DNA of 64,000 bases from WHSW01 sp963828755 (GTDB lineage: Bacteria; Actinomycetota; Thermoleophilia; Solirubrobacterales; 70-9), in contig CAWHFY010000012.1 in the NCBI GenBank assembly GCA_963828755.1, positions 50,064 through 114,063 on the forward strand, in the 5' to 3' direction. The first letter of the stretch is position 1. Every line of letters starts with the position of its first letter. Shown here piece by piece: positions 18,865 to 28,160 of the stretch. Under the pieces are notes generated by a model that saw only the letters and a program-made list of their open reading frames with translations, had not been told where the DNA came from and searched no databases. A program made the translations under genes and the position numbers.

Positions 18865-19179
18865 GCCAAGATGATCCGCGCGGCCGCGGCCATCGCCGTG
18901 AAAGCCTGGTGTCGAACTGGAGAAGATTTGGTTAAGCGCCGGTTCGAAAAAAAGCGCGCGGCTCGGGGCAGGGAGGAGCCGCGCGCTGTACGAGAGAGAG
19001 GATCTCGCACGCCCAGTCTCGGCACCGAGCCTGTGGAGATCGTGAAAAAGGTGAGAATTTGCGTGTGAAAGTCTTGTGAACGCGCGCTCGGCCGCCCGAA
19101 CGGCGGCTACCATGCGGGCGACTCGAGAGTGGGTCCACGACCGCGAGGGCCGCCCGCCCTGCGAAGCTCGGACGAAGCG
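18865..19179. promoter_or_regulatory. Divergent regulatory region with PHO-box-like repeats
   Basis: No gene is evident in these 315 bases between two divergent PhoB-type genes. The stretch is less GC-rich than its surroundings. At 19065-19069 and 19076-19080 GTGAA is repeated exactly 11 bases apart, and two further GTGA words lie at 19042 and 19051. Eleven-base direct repeats of this word (TTCAC on the other strand) are the pattern of actinobacterial PhoP boxes, suggesting autoregulation by the phosphate regulator. Confidence 0.5.
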
Positions 19180-19989
19180 ATGAACACACAGCATGGGATA
19201 GCCCGCGTAGCCGTGATCGACAACGACAGCGGCTTTCTCCACGTGCTCACGCGGCGCTTCGACGCGGCCGGACTGGGAGTACCGGATCCATTCCTCGAGC
19301 GTCCCGCTCGACGAGCTGGTGGCGATGAAGCTGAACGCGCTGATCGTCGATCCGGCGGTCGTCGGCCCGCTCGGCTGGGAGTTCCTCGAGCGCGTCTGCG
19401 GAGCGCTCCCGGACCTCGGCGTGATCGTGTGCACCCAGGGTTCGACCGTCGCCCAGCGCGTCCGCGGGCTTGCGGCTCGGCGTCGACGACTGGATCGCAA
19501 AGCCCGCGCACCCGGAGGAGGTGATGGCGCGCGTCGAGGCGGTGATCCGCCGCGGCCGCCGCAGCCGGACTCTCGACGAGCTCGGCCCGGTGGTCGCCGG
19601 TGAGATCGAGATTCGTGCCGACCAGTTCCAGGCGTTCGTCGCGGGGACGCAGCCTCGAGCTCACCCGCCGCGAGTTCGAGCTCGTCCAGGTGCTCGCCGA
19701 GGCCTCCGGGACGGTGATCGAACGCGAGGAGATCTACCAGCGCGTCTGGGGCTACGCGATGGCCCACGGCGACCGCTCCGTCGACGTCTTCGTCCGCAAG
19801 CTGCGCGCGAAGCTGCACCGGCTCTCGCCCGACTGGGACTACATCCACACCCACTTCGGGGTCGGCTACCGGTTCGAGCCGGAGTCGCTGAAGGCGCCGG
19901 CACCTCAACCGGCCGCGCCGGCACCGGAACCCGCGGACGTGCTCGACGTCGAGGCCGACGCCGAGCCCCGCGCAGCTCAGCTCACCTGA
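19180..19989 (+). CDS. PhoB/PhoP-like response regulator (three frame breaks)
   Basis: Two-domain OmpR-family regulator, about 268 residues after correction. The receiver reads RVAVIDNDSGFLHVLTRRF, ALIVDP (phospho-acceptor Asp) and VDDWIAKPAHPEEVM (conserved Lys). The DNA-binding domain has LTRREFELVQVLAEAS, IYQRVWGYAMAHGDRSVDVF and YIHTHFGVGYRFEPE, then a Pro/Ala tail. Single extra bases near 19276, 19470 and 19643 break the frame; the total length is a multiple of three, as three +1 changes predict. Its place directly before pstS implies it controls phosphate uptake. No partner kinase is in the window. Confidence 0.8.
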
Positions 19990-20028
19990 GCCCGCCCGCA
20001 AGGGCCCTGACGAGACGGTTTCGCCGTC

Positions 20029-20045
20029 TTCACATCTTTTTCACC
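20029..20045 (+). promoter_or_regulatory. PHO-box-like direct repeat upstream of pstS
   Basis: TTCAC at 20029 and TTCACC at 20040 are 11 bases apart on the coding strand, about 75 bases before the pstS start. This matches the 11-base direct-repeat units bound by PhoP in actinobacteria. The same word in opposite orientation lies before the regulator gene. Confidence 0.5.
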
Positions 20046-20120
20046 ACCTGCGACTCGCGGGCCAACAAGCTTCGCTCCGATGCTCAGAGAAATCGAATCA
20101 AGCGCAAGGAGACAAACGAA

Positions 20121-21098
20121 GTGATCTCTAAGAAGTGGCTGCTCGCCGTCGGCAGCAGCGCCGTGCTCGCGTTCGGCGTTGCAGCGTGCGGCTCAGACGA
20201 CAGCGGTGACAGCACCAGCAGCGACGGCAGCAGCGCGAGCGGGCTCTCGGGCTCGATCACGATCGACGGCTCGTCGACCGTGCAGCCGTTCGCCGAGGCC
20301 GCGGCCGAACTCTTCAACCAGGACAACCCCGATGTGGACATCACCGTCGGCGCCGCCGGCACCAGCGGGGGCTTCGAGAAGTTCTGCGCCGGCGAGACGG
20401 ACATCTCGGATGCCTCGCGGCCGATCGAGCCCGAGGAGGTCGACGCGTGCAAGAAGGGCGGGGTCTCCTACAGCGACTTCCAGGTCGCCAACGATGGGAT
20501 CGCGGTGGTCACGAACCCGGCTCTGGAGATCAGCTGCCTGTCGACGAAGCAGCTCGCGCAGTTGTGGACCGACGACTCGGTCACCAACTACAGCCAGCTC
20601 GGGGACGACGCCGACAGCGGCCAGCCGCTCCCGGATGCCGAGGTGAGTCTGTATGGGCCCGGCACCGACTCGGGGACGTTCGACTACTTCACCGACGCAA
20701 TCAACGGTGAGGAGGACCTGAGCCGGAAGGACTACCAGCCTTCCGAGGACGACAACGTGCTCGTGCAGGGCGTATCGGGCGACCAGAACGGCCTCGGCTA
20801 CTTCGGGTTCTCGTACTACGAGCAGAACCAGGACGCCCTGAACCTGGTCTCGGTCGACGAGGGCAACGGCTGCATCGCCCCGAGCTCCGAGACGATCCAG
20901 GACGGGTCGTACTCGCCGCTCTCGCGTCCGCTGTTCATGTACCCGTCCACCGACGCCCTCCAGCGCCCGGAGGTCTCGGCGTTCGTGCAGTACGTCGCCG
21001 ACAATTACGACCAGATCGCCGAGTCCGCGCTGATCGTCCCGATGGACGACCAGCAGGCGCAGGACGCGCAGGCGGATGTCCAGAAGGCGGTCGGCTGA
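20121..21098 (+). CDS. pstS: Phosphate ABC transporter substrate-binding lipoprotein PstS
   Basis: Lipoprotein of 325 residues that captures phosphate outside the membrane for the Pst system. GTG 20121 follows AAGGAGA. A signal helix ends AFGVAAC (lipobox), then a Ser/Asp linker. The phosphate-binding loops are visible: ITIDGSSTVQPFAEAAAELF, GAAGTSGGFEKFCAGETDIS and YGPGTDSGTFDYFTDAI. The C terminus is normal. It is first in the order pstS-C-A-B-phoU and preceded by a PHO-box-like repeat. Confidence 0.93.
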   Translation: MISKKWLLAVGSSAVLAFGVAACGSDDSGDSTSSDGSSASGLSGSITIDGSSTVQPFAEAAAELFNQDNPDVDITVGAAGTSGGFEKFCAGETDISDASRPIEPEEVDACKKGGVSYSDFQVANDGIAVVTNPALEISCLSTKQLAQLWTDDSVTNYSQLGDDADSGQPLPDAEVSLYGPGTDSGTFDYFTDAINGEEDLSRKDYQPSEDDNVLVQGVSGDQNGLGYFGFSYYEQNQDALNLVSVDEGNGCIAPSSETIQDGSYSPLSRPLFMYPSTDALQRPEVSAFVQYVADNYDQIAESALIVPMDDQQAQDAQADVQKAVG

Positions 21099-21134
21099 GT
21101 CCCTCGGGGCCGCTGGCCGACACACGAGCACACG

Positions 21135-22076
21135 GTGGAAGCCGGCACCCACACCGTAGGCGGGACGCCGGGGGCGAGAGCCCTCGGCGTCCGCCGCCGC
21201 CGCTGGGGCGAGGACGCGATCCGCGTCGCGCTGTTCGCCGCGGCGGCGATCTCCGTGCTCACCACGGTCCTGATCGTCGTCGCCCTGCTGAACGAGTCGG
21301 TCTCCTTTTTCCAGGAGGTCGGCACCCGCTTCTTCACCGACAGCGAGTGGTCACCGCTCTTCTCCGACCCGCAGTTCGGGATCCGGTCGCTCCTCGTCGG
21401 AACCTTCCTGATCACCGGCATCGCGATCTTGGTGGCGGTGCCGATCGGGCTCGGCAGCGCCGTGTACCTGTCGGAGTACGCGACCCCCAGGGTGCGGAAG
21501 GTGGTGAAGCCGATCCTCGAGGTGCTGGTCGGGGTGCCGACGATCGTCTTCGGCTACTTCGCCCTGACGTTCATCACGCCGACCCTGCTCCAGGACATCC
21601 TTCACCTCAACGTCCAGGTGTTCAACGCGCTCTCGGCGGGTCTGGTGATGGGGTTCATGATCGTGCCGACGATCGCCTCGATCTCCGAGGACTCGATGCG
21701 GGCGGTTCCGCAGGGCCTCCGCGAGGGCGCCTACGGGCTCGGTGCCACCCGCCGTCAGGTGGCGACGCGGGTCGTCTTCCCAGCGGCGATCTCGGGGATC
21801 GTCGCGTCGATCGTCCTCGGGATTTCGCGAGGAGTCGGCGAGACGATGATCGTGCTGATCGCAGCCGGCCTCCTCCCGACGACGAGCCTCAACCCACTCG
21901 ACGGCCACGCCACGATCACCACCTTCATGGGGGCGACGGCCAAGGGCGACAATCCGGCCGGCACGATCGGCTACGAGGCGATCTTCGCCTGCGGCCTGAC
22001 CCTGTTCGTCCTCACTCTCTTGATGAACATGGTCGCAATCAGGTTCGTCCGCAAGTACCGCGAGGTCTACGAATGA
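21135..22076 (+). CDS. pstC: Phosphate ABC transporter permease PstC
   Basis: Inner-membrane permease of 313 residues, six helices, GTG start 36 bases after pstS. Typical stretches are FGIRSLLVGTFLITGIAILV, LEVLVGVPTIVFGYFALTF and the cytoplasmic EAA-like loop GAYGLGATRRQVATRVVFPAAISG, which contacts PstB. The stop overlaps the pstA start by four bases (ATGA), a sign of coupled translation. Confidence 0.93.
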   Translation: MEAGTHTVGGTPGARALGVRRRRWGEDAIRVALFAAAAISVLTTVLIVVALLNESVSFFQEVGTRFFTDSEWSPLFSDPQFGIRSLLVGTFLITGIAILVAVPIGLGSAVYLSEYATPRVRKVVKPILEVLVGVPTIVFGYFALTFITPTLLQDILHLNVQVFNALSAGLVMGFMIVPTIASISEDSMRAVPQGLREGAYGLGATRRQVATRVVFPAAISGIVASIVLGISRGVGETMIVLIAAGLLPTTSLNPLDGHATITTFMGATAKGDNPAGTIGYEAIFACGLTLFVLTLLMNMVAIRFVRKYREVYE

Positions 22077-22982
22077 GCGCGCCGCACTCCGAGGCGATCG
22101 CCCGAGCCGTGCGGGGCTCGTTCCAGACCAATCGCCGCTCCCGAATCGCAGACGCCGTCTTCAAGTATTCGCTGATCGCCTGTCTGGCGCTCGCCATGCT
22201 TGATCCTCGGTGTGCTGATCGCCGAGGTGCTCGCCGACGGGGTCGGCGCGCTCAGCCTCAACTTCCTCACCGACGTCCCCTCGAGGATCGACCCATCGAG
22301 TTCGGGGATTGGACCGGCCCTGATGGGGACGCTCCTCCTGATGATCGTCTGTGCCGCCTTCATCATCCCGGTCGGCGTCGCGAGCGCGATCTACCTCGAG
22401 GAATACGCCGACCGCGATCGCTGGTTCAACCGCTTTATCGAGGTCAACATCCAGAACCTGGCCGCGGTGCCGTCGATCGTCTACGGCGTCCTCGGCCTCG
22501 CGTTCCTGGTCCGCGGACCACTCAACCTCGGACACGTGCTGCTGGCCGGGGGGCTGACGCTCGGCCTTCTCGTCCTGCCGGTGATCATCGTCGCCGGCAG
22601 GGAGGCGATTCGGGCAGTGCCGCCATCGATCCGCGAGGGATCGATGGCGCTCGGTGCGACGAAGTGGCAGACGACCTGGAAGCAGGTGCTTCCCGCGGCG
22701 ATCCCCGGCCTCGCGACCGGGGCGATTCTCTCGCTGTCGCGAGCGATCGGCGAAACGGCCCCGTTGATCGTGATCGGCGCGGCGACGTTCGCGACCGCGG
22801 TCCCGAGCGGCTTCCTGGCCGACGTGACCGCGCTCCCGATTCAGATCTTCAGCTGGATCTCGGAGCCCCAGGATGAATACAAGGCGCTGGCCGCGGCGGG
22901 GATCATCGTCCTGATGGTGATCCTGCTGGCGATGAACGCCGTGGCGATCTGGCTGCGCAACAGATTTGAAAACAAGTGGTAG
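22073..22982 (+). CDS. pstA: Phosphate ABC transporter permease PstA (frameshifted)
   Basis: Second permease of the Pst complex, about 302 residues. An extra T near 22200 (ATGCTTGATCC where the frame needs ATGCTGATCC) breaks the first helix; before it stands MSAPHSEAIARAV, after it ILGVLIAEVLADGVGALSL. Marks include GVASAIYLEEYADRDRWF, NLAAVPSIVYGVLGLAFLV and the coupling loop GSMALGATKWQTTWKQVLPAAIPG. It overlaps pstC by four bases. Confidence 0.9.
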
Positions 22983-23006
22983 GTGATTAGCTTGGAAGGT
23001 AGAACC

Positions 23007-23891
23007 GTGACCGAACCTGACAGGACTCAAGAATCGGGCGCAGTCCCGGGGGTCAACCTCGCCGAGGCCGTCGTCGAGAGTCACGGCGCCTCGGCGTCAG
23101 CGTTCGCGAACCGTGAGCCCGTGTTCGAGCTCGAGAACGTGACCGTCTCCTATAACGGCAACCCTGCTGTCGCCGACGTCTCGATGGCGATGTACCGCAA
23201 CGCGATCACCGCCCTGATCGGCCCATCGGGTTGCGGCAAGTCGACCCTGATCCGTTGCCTCAATCGGATGAACGACCTGATCCCGTCCGCCTCGGTCGAC
23301 GGACGGGTGCTCTACCACGGCGAAGACGTTTACGGGCCACAGGTGGACGCGGTCGAGGTTCGCAAGCGGATCGGCATGGTGTTCCAGAAGCCGAACCCGT
23401 TTCCGAAGTCGATCTACGACAACATCGCCTTCGGCCCCCGGATCCTCGGAATGGACGGGAGCATGGACGAGATCGTGGAGAAGGCGCTCCGTGGAGCCGC
23501 GCTCTGGGATGAGGTCAAGGACCGCCTCGACACCAACGCGTTCGGGATGTCCGGCGGCCAGCAGCAGCGCCTTTGCATCGCTCGATGCCTCGCCGTTGAG
23601 CCGGACGTAATCCTGATGGACGAGCCGTGCTCGGCTTTGGACCCGATCTCGACCGGCAAGATCGAGGACCTGATGCTCGAGCTGAAGGAGCGCTACTCGA
23701 TCGTCATCGTGACCCACAACATGCAGCAGGCTGCCCGGGTCTCGGACATGACCGCATTCCTGATCGTCAAGCTCGACGCTGACGAGAAACACCGCCAGGG
23801 CCGCTTGATCGAGTACGACGTGACGCAGAAGATCTTCACCAACCCCTCGGACTCGCGCACCGAGGACTACGTAACCGGGAAGGTGGGCTGA
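23007..23891 (+). CDS. pstB: Phosphate ABC transporter ATP-binding protein PstB
   Basis: ATPase of about 294 residues. The GTG at 23007 has GGAAGG seven bases upstream; another in-frame GTG lies at 22983. After a roughly 40-residue N-terminal extension, longer than usual, the ABC domain shows Walker A GPSGCGKST, Q-loop MVFQKPNPFPKSIYDNIAFG (PstB signature), the ABC motif FGMSGGQQQRLCIAR, Walker B VILMDEPCSALDP and H-loop IVTHNMQQAARVSD. It powers phosphate import. Its stop overlaps the phoU start. Confidence 0.94.
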   Translation: MTEPDRTQESGAVPGVNLAEAVVESHGASASAFANREPVFELENVTVSYNGNPAVADVSMAMYRNAITALIGPSGCGKSTLIRCLNRMNDLIPSASVDGRVLYHGEDVYGPQVDAVEVRKRIGMVFQKPNPFPKSIYDNIAFGPRILGMDGSMDEIVEKALRGAALWDEVKDRLDTNAFGMSGGQQQRLCIARCLAVEPDVILMDEPCSALDPISTGKIEDLMLELKERYSIVIVTHNMQQAARVSDMTAFLIVKLDADEKHRQGRLIEYDVTQKIFTNPSDSRTEDYVTGKVG

Positions 23892-24589
23892 TGCCCGACA
23901 GCGTCCGCGTCCAGTACCAGGAGGAGCTCGAGTCGCTCGAGCATCGGGCGCTCGAGGGCATCGACTTGGTCGCGGCACAACTCGTCCACGCCGCCGAGGC
24001 GGTCGAGCATCGTGATTCCGAGCTGGCCGAGCTGATCATCGCCTCCGACGACGTCATCGACGGCCGTTACCTCGAGATCCATCAGTCGATCCTCACTCTC
24101 CTCGCCACCCAGGCACCCGTGGCGACCGACTTGCGATTGATCGCCGCGCTTCTGCACCTGATGAAGGCGATCGAGCGAATGGGCGACCAGTGCGTGAACA
24201 TCGCGAAGCTGATCCCGATCGCCGGCCATGAGCCGCCGGCGGACGAGCGGATCGTCAAGGACATCCAGACGATGGCCAAGCAGGTGAAGACTCAGCTCGC
24301 GCAGTGCAAGCACGCCTTCGCCGAGCGCGACGTCGAGATGGCGCGCGACCTGGTCCGCCAAGACGATCTGGTCGACAACCTCAACAAGGAGATCTTCCGG
24401 ATCGCGCTCGAGATCGGCGACGACCACGATCGCCGCGAGTGGGCGATGACGATGATCCTGGTCGCCCGGGCGATCGAGCGGATCGGCGACAACTCGGTCG
24501 ATATCGGCGAGCAGGTGGCATTCGTCGTCACTGGCCTGTTCCGCGAGTTCCAGGACGCATCGCACCCGGGCGCGCCGATCCCGCACTGA
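23891..24589 (+). CDS. phoU: Phosphate signalling protein PhoU
   Basis: All-helical cytoplasmic protein of 232 residues, two PhoU repeats. Metal-binding signatures are visible: ALLHLMKAIERMGDQCVNIA in the first repeat and MILVARAIERIGDNSVDIGE in the second (E/D-x-x-x-D clusters). PhoU restrains the Pst transporter and the PhoR-PhoB pathway and influences polyphosphate levels. ATG 23891 overlaps the pstB stop TGA, so it is the last gene of the pst operon. Confidence 0.93.
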   Translation: MPDSVRVQYQEELESLEHRALEGIDLVAAQLVHAAEAVEHRDSELAELIIASDDVIDGRYLEIHQSILTLLATQAPVATDLRLIAALLHLMKAIERMGDQCVNIAKLIPIAGHEPPADERIVKDIQTMAKQVKTQLAQCKHAFAERDVEMARDLVRQDDLVDNLNKEIFRIALEIGDDHDRREWAMTMILVARAIERIGDNSVDIGEQVAFVVTGLFREFQDASHPGAPIPH

Positions 24590-24643
24590 GCCGTCCGCGC
24601 CGATCCGCCGGGCCTCATCCGCGATCTCTGCCATGATCGAATC

Positions 24644-25537
24644 GTGCTCTGCGCGGCGGTAGACATCGGGTCGAATACCACCCGCGTGCTGGTCGCCGAA
24701 CCGCAGGAGGGCCAGCTGCGCAAGGTGATGGAGCAGCGCGCATACACACGGTTCGAGAAGGACTCGAAGCGCAAGGGGAAGATCACCGACGAGAAGATCG
24801 ACGAGCTCGCCGAGGTGGTCACGACCCAGGTCCGGCTCGCCGAGGAGCTCGGCGCCCAGGCGATCAAGATCGTCGCCACGGCGGCGATTCGCGAGGCGAA
24901 GAACTCGAGCGTGGTCGCGAAGCGGATCGGCGAGGCCGCGGGACTCGAGGTCGAGGTCCTCTCCGAGCAGGAGGAAGGGAGGCTCGCGTTCATCGGCGCG
25001 ACGAAGACGCTCGGCCATCCGGTCGACGGCGACGTCGGAGTCGTCGACGTCGGTGGTGGATCGTCGGAGATCATCCTCGGCACCGTCGCCGACGGCGTTC
25101 GCGAGGTGCGCTCATTCAAGATCGGCTCCGGCGCGATCGCCGAGGAGTTCCTGACCAAGGACCCGCCGTCGGCGGCGGAGATCCGCTCGCTGCGCGACTA
25201 CATCGATGACTTCTTCGAGGACGTCGAGGTCGACCATCCCGGCCAGGCGGTCGCGGTCGGCGGCAGCGCGACCTCCCTTCGCACGTTGGTCGGCGCCGTG
25301 CTCGAGTACGAGACCCTCGAGCGCGCGGTCCGGGTGCTGACCCGCGATCCGATTGCCGAGGTCGCGAAGCGGTTCGAGCTCGACCAGCGCCGGGTGCGCA
25401 TCCTCCCGGCCGGCGTGCTGATCCTGGAGAAGCTCTCCGAGCTGCTCGGCCAGCCATTGCAGATCGGCAAGGGCGGCTTGCGAGAGGGGATCATTCTGGA
25501 TCTCCTCCAAGGCGCCCCGGCGGCGGTCGCCGCCTAG
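24644..25537 (+). CDS. ppx: Exopolyphosphatase / Ppx-GppA family
   Basis: ASKHA-fold phosphatase of 297 residues, GTG start, 54 bases after phoU. The phosphate-binding motifs are AAVDIGSNTTRVLVAE at the N terminus and VVDVGGGSSEIILG in the middle; IVATAAIREAKNS and QEEGRLAFIGA are also typical. It has only the two-lobe core, as in short actinobacterial Ppx proteins, without the C-terminal HD domain of E. coli Ppx. It should release phosphate from polyphosphate, or act on pppGpp. Its position between phoU and the CHAD gene supports polyphosphate. Confidence 0.9.
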   Translation: MLCAAVDIGSNTTRVLVAEPQEGQLRKVMEQRAYTRFEKDSKRKGKITDEKIDELAEVVTTQVRLAEELGAQAIKIVATAAIREAKNSSVVAKRIGEAAGLEVEVLSEQEEGRLAFIGATKTLGHPVDGDVGVVDVGGGSSEIILGTVADGVREVRSFKIGSGAIAEEFLTKDPPSAAEIRSLRDYIDDFFEDVEVDHPGQAVAVGGSATSLRTLVGAVLEYETLERAVRVLTRDPIAEVAKRFELDQRRVRILPAGVLILEKLSELLGQPLQIGKGGLREGIILDLLQGAPAAVAA

Positions 25538-25559
25538 CGTCCCGCTCTACTCTCCGGGC

Positions 25560-26768
25560 ATGGCGAAGGCGCGTCCCGTGAAAGGAGTCGGGGACGACGA
25601 TCGCTTCGGCGCCGTCGCGGCGAAGGCGATCGAGTTGCGAACCGACGAACTGCTCGTGCACAGCGAGGGCGTGCTCGAGACCACCGAGATCGAGCCGCTG
25701 CACGCGATGCGGGTCGCCACCCGGAGGCTGCGAGCCGCGCTCGAGGCATTCGAGCCCTGCTTTCCGCGCAAGCGCTACCGGCGCGTCCTGCGCCAGGTCA
25801 AGGTGCTCGCCGACGCGCTCGGCGAGCGCCGCGACCGCGACGTCACCCTGGCCGCGCTCGAGGGCTTCGCGAGCGGGCTCGAGCCGGCGGACCGCCCCGG
25901 GGTCGAGAGCCTCGTCGAGCGTGTGCGCGCCGAGCAGGCCGAGGCGAACGAGGCGCTCGCCCCCGAGGTCTCCCCGGAGCGGCTCGAGAGGCTCGCCCGG
26001 CGGCTGCGCGAGCTCGCCGCGGCGGCGGAGGCGCGGTGAAGGCGCAGGGGGTGCGAAAGCTCGACCCGGACGGGCCGCTGCTCGACAACGCGGCGCGAAT
26101 CGTCGCCACGCGGCTCGGCGAGGTGCGCGAGCTCGGCTCGAGCCGCGCTCGACACCGACGCCGCGGACGACCACCACGACCTGCGAATCGCCGCGAAGCG
26201 CCTGCGCTACGTGCTCGAGCTGTTCGGCGACCGCTTCGGCGACGAGGCCGACGCCGCTCGGCTCAGCGCGCGCGACATCCAGGACGTGCTCGGCGACCTG
26301 CACGACTGCGACGTGCTGCTGCCGCGGATCGCGGCGCGCGTCTCGGCGCTGCGCGCCGACGACACAAGAGCGATCCGCGAACGCGCCGGCGAGGCGACCG
26401 CGCTCGACCCGGCGCTCGCCGCCGCCGCACCGCACCGCGCGACCTACCGCGGGCTCGAGGTCCTGAGCGCGAGCGTCGCCGCTCGGCGCGAACTGCTCGC
26501 AGCGCGGTTCGCCGAGCTCTGGGCCGAGGTCGAGGAGCGCGACGTCTGGGAGCGGCTCGATCAGGCGGTCCAGCGCGCCGTCGATCAGGCGCATGAGCGC
26601 CGCACGGCCGAGCGCCGGGCGCGCAAGGCGGCACGGCGCTTGGAGCGCGCGGTGCGCGAGCAGCGCGCCGCCGCCGAGCGCGCCGGCAGGGCGGCCGAGG
26701 AACTCGGCCGGGCCCGCAGCGAGCGCGAGCGGCTCGGCGGTGGCGAGCCGGCCGATCCGCGTCAGTAA
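25560..26768 (+). CDS. CHAD-domain polyphosphate-associated protein (two frame breaks)
   Basis: Helical protein rich in conserved His and basic residues, about 402 codons. The first half contains IEPLHAMRVATRRLRAALEAF and GERRDRDVTLAALEGF, the first CHAD helices. A break near 26035 and an extra base near 26155 separate it from DHHDLRIAAKRLRYVLELF and IQDVLGDLHDCDVLLPRI, the mirror half. The tail is a long Arg/Glu/Ala coiled coil. CHAD domains bind polyphosphate granules. The flanking exopolyphosphatase and polyphosphate kinase agree. It could also be two overlapping genes split at the GTGA at 26036. Confidence 0.8.
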
Positions 26769-26779
26769 ATTGGGGCACG

Positions 26780-28156
26780 GTGGTAGGGATGTTGAGAGGG
26801 CGCCTGGGTGCGAGCCTGCTCGCGATCGTCGTCGTGAGCGCGATCGCTGTGCCGGCGGCGGCTGCTGACTTCGCCCCCGGCGCGGCGGGGGTCGGTGATC
26901 CGTTCTTCCCGAAGGCCGGAAACGGGGGCTATGACGTCTCCCACTACGACCTCAAACTGCGCTACCAGCCCAGCGAGCGGCGGCTGACGGCGACGGCGAT
27001 CCTGACCGCAACCGCCACGCAGGACCTGAGCCGGTTCGACCTCGACTACCGCGGGCCGCGGATCGAGTCGGTCAACGTCGGAACCGACCCGGCCCAGTTC
27101 AGCCGCGAGGGCCAGGAGCTGGTGATCACCCCCGCCGCCGGGATCCCGAGGGGGTCGCAGTTCATCGTCTCGGTCAGCTATCGCGGCGAAGCGCACAACC
27201 TGATCGACCCCGACGGCTCGGCCGATGGTTGGATCCCCACCGACGACGGGGTGATCGCGCTCGGCGAGCCCCAGGGCGCCCCGACCTGGTTTCCGTGCAA
27301 CGACACGCCGACCGACAAGGCGACCTACCGGATCTCGATCAAGGCGCCGAAGCGGCTGAAGGCGATCTCGAACGGCAAGCTGACCATCCACAACCCGGAC
27401 GGCACGTGGACCTGGGTGACCGATGATCCGATGGCGACCTACCTGGCCACGGTCAACATCGGCCGCTTCCGGCTGCACCGCTCGCGCGCCGCCGGGGTCC
27501 CGTCCTACGTCGCCGTCGACCCGCGCGAGGCGAAGGCGTCGAAGCGCCCGCTGCGCGCGATCCCGGGGATCCTCAAGCTCTTCAACCGCCTCTACGGGCC
27601 CTACCCGTTCGGCCAGGTCGGCGCGATCGTCGACCACGCGCCGAAGGTCGGCTACGCGCTCGAGACCCAGACCCGCCCAACGTTCGACGTCGCGCCGAAC
27701 GCGGTCCTGCTCGCCCACGAGCTCTCCCACCAGTACTTCGGCGACAGCGTCAGCATCACCGAGTGGCCGCAGATCTGGCTCAACGAGGGCTTCGCGACAT
27801 GGTCGCAGTGGCGCTACTCGCAGTCGATCGGCGGCGCCAGCCCCGCGCACCGGCTGAAGCGGCTGAAGCGCACTCCGGCGAGCGAGACCACGCTCTGGAA
27901 CCCGCCGCCGGCCGTCGTCCCAAAGCCCGCGCAGTTGTTCGCGGCGTCGGTCTACGTGCGCGGGGCGATGGCGCTCGAAGCCCTGCGCCAGCGGGTCGGC
28001 AACCACGACTTCTACGCGACGATGCGCGCCTGGGTCGCCACCCACCAGGACGGCAACGCGACCATCGACGAGTTCATCGCCCTCGCCGAGTCGACCTCAG
28101 GCGAGGACCTCGGCGCTCTCTTTGAGCGCTACCTGTACCAGCAGGGCAGACCGTGA
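26780..28156 (+). CDS. Secreted M1-family metallopeptidase
   Basis: Exported zinc aminopeptidase-like protein of 458 residues; GTG 26780 (or ATG 26789), signal peptide ending PAAAA. The N-terminal beta saddle includes YDVSHYDLKLRYQP. The exopeptidase strand GAMEN is replaced by VGYALETQTRP, still carrying a Glu. The catalytic site is HELSHQYFGD with the third ligand in NEGFA. The C-terminal helical domain of large M1 enzymes is missing, as in short secreted actinobacterial members. It sits inside the polyphosphate island and is 4 bases from the next gene. Confidence 0.86.
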   Translation: MVGMLRGRLGASLLAIVVVSAIAVPAAAADFAPGAAGVGDPFFPKAGNGGYDVSHYDLKLRYQPSERRLTATAILTATATQDLSRFDLDYRGPRIESVNVGTDPAQFSREGQELVITPAAGIPRGSQFIVSVSYRGEAHNLIDPDGSADGWIPTDDGVIALGEPQGAPTWFPCNDTPTDKATYRISIKAPKRLKAISNGKLTIHNPDGTWTWVTDDPMATYLATVNIGRFRLHRSRAAGVPSYVAVDPREAKASKRPLRAIPGILKLFNRLYGPYPFGQVGAIVDHAPKVGYALETQTRPTFDVAPNAVLLAHELSHQYFGDSVSITEWPQIWLNEGFATWSQWRYSQSIGGASPAHRLKRLKRTPASETTLWNPPPAVVPKPAQLFAASVYVRGAMALEALRQRVGNHDFYATMRAWVATHQDGNATIDEFIALAESTSGEDLGALFERYLYQQGRP

Positions 28157-28160
28157 CCAG

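Noticed and set aside
26036..26768. Second half of the CHAD gene as an independent gene
   Set aside because: The two halves together make one standard CHAD domain, and the junction looks like the other single-base breaks, although an overlapping GTGA start remains possible.
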